DNA from: Eucommia ulmoides
Taxonomy: Eukaryota; Streptophyta; Magnoliopsida; Garryales; Eucommiaceae
DNA length: 64,000 nucleotides
Assembly: GCA_016647705.1 (NCBI GenBank)
Contig: CM028333.1
Span: forward strand, 18,287,743 to 18,351,742
Reading direction: 5' to 3'
The position numbers were made by a program, and so were the translations under genes. The notes beneath the pieces were generated by a model. That model was not told where the DNA came from, searched no databases, and saw nothing but the letters and a program-made list of their open reading frames with translations. Shown here piece after piece: positions 57,415 through 64,000 of the stretch; positions within the stretch are counted from its first letter, which is position 1, and the number at the start of each line of letters is the position of its first letter.

Positions 57415-59220
57415 TGATCTTAAGATTTTGATGGACAATTAAATGTTGACATTTTTTGTGGAACTAATGATTTTATTGAGTGTTTCAGTGATAAACTTCC
57501 ATTGACATTTTAATCATAAAGAAATTATTAAAGAAGGTTATGGATATAATAGACTGACAGAAAAAAGAGCATTAAAGGACTGAATATTTTGAGTAATCTA
57601 GGGAAAAAAAACTCAGGTTAATTTTTACTCTTAATGTATCCTGATTAAGATCACACACGACGCAAAAATGATTTTATGTTTATGTGTTTTTTTTTTTATA
57701 GGATTCTAATTAGTTAAACATATTTGCTCCTATGTGAAATTGAAGAAGAAATATTGATTTAAGAAAGATTAGAAATTAAGGTTGATTTAAAGTGTCAATT
57801 AAGTTAACTGAGAAAAAAAAATCGGTTAAAGGGGCAGAACGTTAAAGAGTTGAGTTAAAAATTGATTAAGGAAGAAGGCGTTCTAGCAGGATCGGTCATC
57901 CGACTAACATGGTTTGGTTAACCGATGAGAAGGAGTTGGGAAACGGTTTAGTCTCTTAATCGTCCGATCGATAGCTAGGTCGACCTATGGCCAAAGGTAA
58001 AATTCTCTGAATCGTTAGGTCAACAGATCAAAGTGGAGTGGTCGACCTACCATAGCTGGATTTTAGCTTGAAAAACTCTCTGAATCATTCGGTCGACAGA
58101 CCAAAGAGTAGCGACAGACTGATGGGCTAGAAATTTTGGCTTGGCCTACAACCTGAATCGATCGGTTGACCTGTGGTGATTGGTCGGTCCACCGCTAGAC
58201 TGTTTCAGGTTTAGAGAATTTCATGGATTTTTCCAAAAATTAGCCGTTACTAGCAATTTTAAGGTTAATATCAGAGAGATATCTTAGGGATTTGATGATA
58301 TTTGAGATATGTAATTAATATTTTGATATTTCTATAGATATGGTTCGTATAATTTAATTATTTCTCAAATTGGTGCATGTAATATTTTCTATTCCATCTA
58401 ATTGAGTTTGAGAAAATATTTGAGGGACTAAATTGAATATTTTAAAAGATATAATTAAGTGAATTGAACCAGGATTAAGTCATAATGATATAATGGGTCT
58501 ATAAGTGCAAGTAATTGTTATGATATATGGGAACTAGCCGTTGGAGGGCTTGTTTCAATTCCCAATAAATAGACCTGTGTTTTTAAGATTCCAATAATCT
58601 CAATCAATCAAATTTCAAGAACTATTTGGTTTCTGAGCTTTCTAAGAGTGATTATTCTAAATCCATACTAAGAGATTAGTGAGATTATTCTTGAGAAAAC
58701 TTTTTGTGGATTATTGCTACTGATTTGGATTTTCATTGCTATTCATTCAGTAGATTCCTGGTGAGACCGTTCCAAGTCTTTGCTATTAATTGTTCTTTGA
58801 TATTATTGTGTACTACTTGGAATATTGACCTTTGAAATAATTTTTTCTAAACTTTAAATTGATTGAAATTTTTTTGAAACAATTTCTTGTAAAAATCTGA
58901 TTACATGATAAATTGTGTGCTACCCGCTTTCATTAAAATTAGATTTTGAAATTCTCACTTTCTATCACTTGTATTGGGACATTAATTTAGTACAAACTAA
59001 TCTGGGGTAGTAGAAGCTCTGAGTGAGAAAAACTTATTAATTTTGTAATTGGTGAGTTGTGTGTGGATTAGATACTATTGGGAGTATCTAATCAGGGGTA
59101 GCTGGTTTCAATCTCTTCCGGTAAAAAGATTGAGGTTTAATATTTACCTAGAGTACAAAAAGATTAGGTTACTCTTTTCCCGTAAAAAGAGATAGGTGTT
59201 AATTCTTCTTGAATAGAATT
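57415..59220 (+). mobile_element. LTR-A copy, plus orientation, split at 59220
   Basis: Starts TGATCTTAAGATTTTGATGG and matches the inverse of 4445 down to about 2880 in the left-edge copia LTR. It interrupts the gypsy pol remnant and is itself interrupted by the Tat-like LTR at 59221 (GAATT just before is the likely target site). The U3 part (57890-58215) has the same GTCGACC / GGTTGACC motif series. A TATA-like CAATAAATAGACC lies near 58563. Confidence 0.8.
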
Positions 59221-59844
59221 TGATGAGTGCAAAAATGGTCACTCTAACGCCCATAATCGACGACCGCCACGTGTGCTCAACTTCCTATAAGATCTAAAGC
59301 TTGAAGCACACCCTAGGCTAAGTATAGGAAATATACCGAGAAGGGGAATCTCCTTCACCATACCAATCGCCCTAGAGGGCTCAGCATTACCTGGGATAAT
59401 TTGCAAGTCACCGCCGGGATGGGCAATTATTCCCCATCTTGGTGTCCTTCGCTGAAGCAGTACCCCCTTCTCGTCTCCGTCCTCCCGAGAAGGGCAATAA
59501 CTTATCTCCTCACCCCGGCCGCAGCAGGGTAATGCCTTCCTCCATTTTTCCTTGGGCTATTTCAGCTTTCCACCTTTTAAACCCTCCCAAAATATCCCAC
59601 ACCCCCCAAAAATATCCCACATTACCCTAAAATATTCCACATTCTCCCAAAATATCCCACATTATCCCAAAATAGCCAGGCTCATCATGGTGACCCTTTT
59701 CCTATGCTAAAATATCTCTCAAATGTGGCCAAGAAAAAGGCCTCTTAGCATGCTTTCATTGGTTGGAAACCAAGTGGCCACCATGATGTCATCATTAAGG
59801 AGGCATTGAACCCTGCGTTGGCTCTAAAACTAATCTCCCCTTTA

Positions 59845-61245
59845 CCTATTGATAAGTGTAATTTGTTTATATATTCCCAAGCCGATTTTGGTAGTTTTTG
59901 AGTATTTTTATAGTGTTTTATTATGTTTTAATATGTTTTTATTTGTTTATGTATAAACTAGGTATTTGGGGCAAAAAGGGACGAAAATGGTCTATAAACG
60001 AGCAAGTCGGTAGAAGAACGGTAGAGAAAAATACCAAAATGGATAATATTCAGAATCGGTATCTACCGCTGCAGTGGTGAAAATATAGAGAGTTGCTAAA
60101 AACTTCACCGCCGCAGTGGTCAAAATATAGAGAGTTGCTGAACTCTCTGCCATTGCAGTGGTGAAACCACCGCTGCAACGGTCACCCGCCAGAAACCTAC
60201 CGACCTCTCCCCCGCTGCAGCGGTCAGGCACTAGACAATTTAGATATTTTAGGATATTTTGAGATATTTTGAATCCTATAAATATTGCATATTCTCCCCC
60301 AAACAAATAGTGGACGTTTTCGAGAGTCTTGAGAGCTCCAAGGCCATTCAACCAAGAGAAGATCATTAAGGCCAAGATGAGGAAGCATTCTCAGAGCGGT
60401 TTTAGCGTCAGATCTTCGGATAACGGCTAGTCTCCTTGTTTCTCTCCTTTATTTCTTAGTTTGGTTGAATGTTTTGAATATGTTTAACTTGTTCTAGTTG
60501 TATATAGGGTTATGTCCATGTGTAGCTAAACATATATTGTCTAGGGCTTGATGTACTTCACGAAAACGTTGTTTGTATAAAATTGATATTTTGTTAATGG
60601 TTGTTCTTGTCTATTCGATTGTGTTTACTGTTTTTCCATGTTTATATACTTGTTGTGATATATTGAGAATACGAGGATTGACACTCGAGAGAGGTAACCC
60701 CGGATTCGGACTAGAGTTTAAATACAACGCGACTATCTAATGACCCAGAAGGGTAGTAGAAAGTGTGTAATCCATGACATTGGGGCAAGAATCATGTGAC
60801 TAAATGTCGTATTGACGCTCGAGGGGGACTTTGGCATTAATGCAAAGTCACATATTCATTCACTTTACACTCAGGAGATGTAGTGAGTGAGTTTACGATA
60901 TCGAGATTATCGAATAGATTGGAATGCCGTTAATGTAAACTAGATTGAAACGAACACGTTTAAGTGAACGAAGTTAATCCCTAGGCAATAATTTTCCATA
61001 AACATCATACTAGTATATTAGTATAATTAGTTTAATTAGTTAATTAGTTTAGTATATTAATTATATTAACAAAACTATAATTTTTATTACCTAGATAAAG
61101 TTTGGTTATGATAATCACAGTACTCAACGATTGTCTAATCCAATCCCTGTGGATACGATAACCCCTACTCTTCCTAATCTATAATAAAAATTGACCTGTA
61201 CACTTGCGGTGAAAGTAGCGACGTAATTTATGTGCTACCACCTAT
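59845..61245 (+). mobile_element. Solo LTR nested in the Tat-like LTR, with 5-bp target duplications
   Basis: LTR 59850-61240 (1,391 bp) starts TGATAAGTGTAATTTG and ends TATGTGCTACCA. CCTAT flanks it on both sides (59845-59849, 61241-61245). It carries CCGCTGCAG.GGT repeats at 60065-60230, a TATA-like CCTATAAATATTGC near 60275, and the phrase CCCTGTGGATACGATAACCC near the end, a wording common to some plant gypsy LTR/leader regions. No coding capacity. Confidence 0.8.
60060..60235. repeat. Short repeats of CCGCTGCAGTGGT in the solo LTR
   Basis: CCGC.GCAG.GGT occurs about five times, twice followed by GAAAATATAGAGAGTTGCT. The unit contains CTGCAG palindromes. Confidence 0.75.
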
Positions 61246-61698
61246 AAATAGGAGGTGCATACAATTGCCCAATGGTAGATGCACTAAGCTCACTACTCTT
61301 TCTCTCTCTTTTCCCTCTTCTCGGCAAATTACACTATAAATTTTTCCTCCATACGCTAATTCTCACGCTGGATGGGATATGCCGGGACAAACCCGACAAA
61401 TCCTTTGTATAGTATCCAGGTGCTCGCTCTTCCCGGGACTGCTCAACATCAAAATTCTAGTTCGTTTAAGGTACTGATTCATACCTCCAGAAATCGTATA
61501 ACCTTCTGCTCCTTCTCTTTTTGGTTCGGAAGTCCCACAACCCATTCCAGGTCTTGGCTTTCCCTTTCTCGGCCAGAGGGTTTTTCACGGATGAGAAGCT
61601 ACCTGGACCCACAATCTCTATCACATGGCTCTCCAATACCCCTCAAGGGCTGACTGGATCATAACATTGGTGTCAACCAAAATTTGACATCAAAAGTT

Positions 61699-61716
61699 TG
61701 GCGTCGTCTGTGGGAA
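61699..61716 (+). other. Primer-binding site of the Tat-like element
   Basis: TGGCGTCGTCTGTGGGAA differs by one base from the TGGCGCCGTCTGTGGGAA form widespread in the plant Tat lineage. Confidence 0.8.
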
Positions 61717-61848
61717 GCGCTACTAAAAGCCTCTTCCAAATTGTCACATACTCTCTTCTTGGTTAGGAGCTTGATTCATACAAGGTCTGGTCAGTCTTTG
61801 CGACCAAAGAACCCAAACAGCACAGTGGATAGAAACCCAGCTGGTGAA

Positions 61849-62495
61849 ATGGTGCAGAATCCCAGACCGAATGCGAGGACTATCGTCCCCATTTTGGAAG
61901 CAGATGAACACACACTTCCCATCAACCAAGTAGGCCTGTCAACTCCACCCGCAGGACCACCTCCTAGAGCTGCAGATGCGGTACGCCTTGATAGTTTCGA
62001 GCACCAACTATTCCAATTTCAAACCTGCCTCAACACCATCCTCTCTTGTCTATCAACAAGGGTCGACTCTCCGGAACGCAAAAGGAGAGAAACTCCTCCT
62101 GCAATTGGCCCCCGTTCAAGGGGGACCGATTCTCCGACATGCAGAAAATAAGGATCCTCATCATGAATAAGACCGTATCATTCATTCTTAGGGACACGTA
62201 TTGAAGGAACCACCTTGTCATCACGATCGACTGACCAGGGAACAACTCCCGACTCAACCAGCAGTTTCCAATTCTACATTGTTATCCCAACGGTCTCGCC
62301 GGATAGAGGACCGCCATAACTACCATGGTCTTCATGAGGAAAGAACTTACAGTAATATCACCCATGCAAATGGAAGAGCTCATCGTGCTCGGAAGGCTAA
62401 CTCTCACCCCCCCTCCTGCAGAAAGGTAGGGATCGAGAGTAGCCGCAAGTCATGTGGTAGCATCGCCTATGGGAGAAGCGATATTAGAGAGGCGC
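61849..62495 (+). pseudogene. Tat-like gypsy gag N-terminal fragment
   Basis: The frame from ATG 61849 reads MVQNPRPNARTIVPILEADE, proline-rich PPAGPPPRAAD, LDSFEHQLFQFQTCLNTIL (short coiled coil) and SPERKRRETPP, and stops at 62151. Charged, Arg/Ser/Pro-rich N-termini with a coiled coil are usual for Tat Gag. A second frame (62201-62503, His/Arg-rich) may be its frameshifted continuation. The second related LTR cuts it at about 62499. The capsid fold and zinc knuckle are not visible. The call relies on position behind the primer-binding site. Confidence 0.5.
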
Positions 62496-62498
62496 ATC

Positions 62499-64000
62499 GG
62501 TAATAGTTGTGATCTGCCTACGTATTTCCAAACCGAATTAAGTTAGTTTCTGTGTGTTTATATAGTATTTTATTATGTTTTAATTAGTTTTATTACTTTT
62601 TGTATAAATCAGGTATGTGGGGCAAAAAGATAGGAAACTGGAGCAAAAACGATGAGATCGAACCAAAAGCGATCGAAGAACGGTGGAAAAAAATAAGCTC
62701 GGAGGCAAAATTGTAAAACAAGCCTACTGCCTAGGCTTCCAGACCACTGCCTAGGTAGTGAAGATGCTGAGAAAAGAACAAATGTTACTGATGGACCATT
62801 GCCTAGGCGAAAATTCAGCAGAAACTTTTCCACGTCCACCGCTGTCTTCATCGCCGCAGCGGTCACCAAACTGACCTACCTCCGCCAAGGCAGAAAATCC
62901 ATTCGCCTAGGCGGAGAGCCTCTGCATAGCCTAGATATTTTTAAGATATTTATTTAAATATTTTGCTTATAAATATGATCCCCTCTCCTCTCCCTGTAAA
63001 CCCCCCGGCCATTTGGGCTCCTTAGGCCATGTTTAGGCTGGGGTTTAGAAGTTTTAGAGGTGGATCTCATATCCCGAAGTGGAGAAGATGGCGAATCGAT
63101 CGTTGAATGTTCTTAGCGGTTTATCTTCGGATGAGGCTAAGTTCTTCAATTGTTTTCCTTATTTATTTATCTTAGGATTATGTGAGCATGTTTAGCTCAT
63201 TATTTTATTGTATATGTAGCTATGTCCACGAGTTAAATATGGATTATTGTAGGGATTAACATATAATTTATAAATACGTTGTTTGGATGATTTCGGTGTT
63301 TCGTTTGTGATTTTTCTTCGTAGTTTGATTGTGTTTATCATATTGTTTATTTATCATGTTTAGTTAGATAAATAGAGAATAAGGAGTTTTGACAAACCCC
63401 AAATTCAGATTAGGGTAAACAAACGCCACGATTATATAACCCGGTCGGGGTTTGAATCGTGGACAATCGATGACGTTGGGGCAAGATTCACGCGACCTAG
63501 GGTCCTTAAGACATTGAGGGGGACTTTTTAGTTAACATAAAGTCTCGTTATATCCCTTGTCTTACACTCGGGAGAGGTGGCAAGGGAGTTTTAGAACGGA
63601 GATTGTCGATAGGGTAAATACAACGCACGATCCAATAACCCGGTCGGGAGTTGGATTGTGTGCAATCAATGACGCTGGGCGAGACTCACGTGATCTAGGG
63701 TCATTAAGACATTGAAGGGGGACTTCTTCGTTGACTCAAAGTCATGTATTCTCCCGTCTTACACTCAGGAGAGGTGGCGGTGGAGTTTACGTACCGAGGT
63801 TGTCAAATAGGTCGAACACCGTAAACGTGAGTAAATCGAGATCGAGCACATATTTGTAAACATATTAATCCATAGGAAATTATTCACCCTAAAACATATT
63901 AGTATATTAGTGTAGTTAATTTAGGATGTATTAGTATTAGTTTAATTAATTAAATACACTTATTTTTCGCCTAGATAAAGTTAAGTCACGACAAACGCTG
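62499..64000 (+). mobile_element. Second related LTR, paralogue of the nested solo LTR, cut by window edge
   Basis: It aligns with 59850-61130 in order: TATGTGGGGCAAAAAGA, AAGAACGGT, CCGC.GCAGCGGTC, CTTATAAATATGATCC, CGGTTT..TCTTCGGAT, CACTCGGGAGAGGTGG, and GTAAAC.TGAGTAAAT. It also has an internal duplication: the AACCCGGTCGGG..ACGTTGGGGC and GACATTGA.GGGGGACTT block occurs at 63440-63550 and 63635-63740. GCCTAGGC motifs replace some CTGCAG ones. Divergence from the first copy is high, so the two are from different insertions. Confidence 0.7.

Larger units (their letters stand above)
59221..61689 (+). mobile_element. 5' LTR of a Tat-like Ty3/gypsy element, interrupted by a solo LTR
   Basis: Starts TGATGAGTGCAAAAATGG and ends ..CAAAATTTGACA, ten bases before a GGCGTCGTCTGTGGGAA primer-binding site. 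Without the nested insertion (59850-61245) it is about 1.07 kb. The TATA box CCTATAAATAGG (61241-61252) sits at the insertion point. Internal ORFs (59439-59630, 61372-61653) are not supported as genes. Confidence 0.7.

Overview
This window is nuclear DNA of a flowering plant, most likely a dicot. It is AT-rich and gene-poor. It holds nested Ty1/copia and Ty3/gypsy LTR retrotransposons, DNA transposons with terminal inverted repeats (TIRs), and one plant-specific organelle RNA-binding (PORR) gene. The species cannot be named from the sequence. No bacterial-type operon, CRISPR array, rRNA or convincing tRNA was seen.

Layout. 1-4.4 kb: the 5' part of a decayed copia element on the minus strand (LTR-A, primer-binding site, gag, start of pol), running off the left edge. 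4.4-8.1 kb: an inverted GGT/ACC-rich tract, then a TIR-type element that contains a minisatellite and a 5'-truncated LINE insertion. 8.1-12.0 kb: the only gene that looks intact, a PORR-domain protein with a probable 2 kb leader intron. 12.4-15.5 kb: a foldback repeat and a hAT-like non-autonomous element. 16.4-24.2 kb: an almost non-coding LTR retrotransposon with perfect 5-bp target duplications. 25-34 kb: a cluster of short palindromes, two LTR-B copies in opposite orientation, and an inverted-repeat element with a 25-G run. 34.3-36.4 kb: a giant foldback element with an exact 8-bp target duplication. 36.9-38.6 kb: a pseudogene of the plant phosphatase/kinase PHS1, with one exon present four times. 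38.7-44.1 kb: a full-length copia element carrying 14 in-frame stops and no frameshift. 45.0-47.7 kb: a solo Tekay-like gypsy LTR with perfect target duplications. 49.3-52.9 kb: a Mutator-like element with a 9-bp target duplication and an array of AACGTT palindromes. 53.6-55.1 kb: a plant-mobile-domain/ULP1-type pseudogene in which an intron can be traced. 55-64 kb: a gypsy pol remnant, then a nest in which LTR-A is split by a Tat-like gypsy element, itself hit by one solo LTR and by a second related LTR that runs off the right edge.

Functional reading. Only the PORR protein (10672-11934) is predicted to be a working nuclear gene; it should act in mitochondrial or plastid intron splicing. Everything else coding-like is a transposon protein or a broken gene copy. 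Several decayed genes share a pattern of stop codons at positions where C-to-T or G-to-A change would create them, as expected for long-methylated repeats. The most unusual object is the 2.07 kb foldback element at 34303-36367: a near-complete palindrome built from smaller perfect hairpins and degenerate tandem units, with target duplications that show it is mobile.
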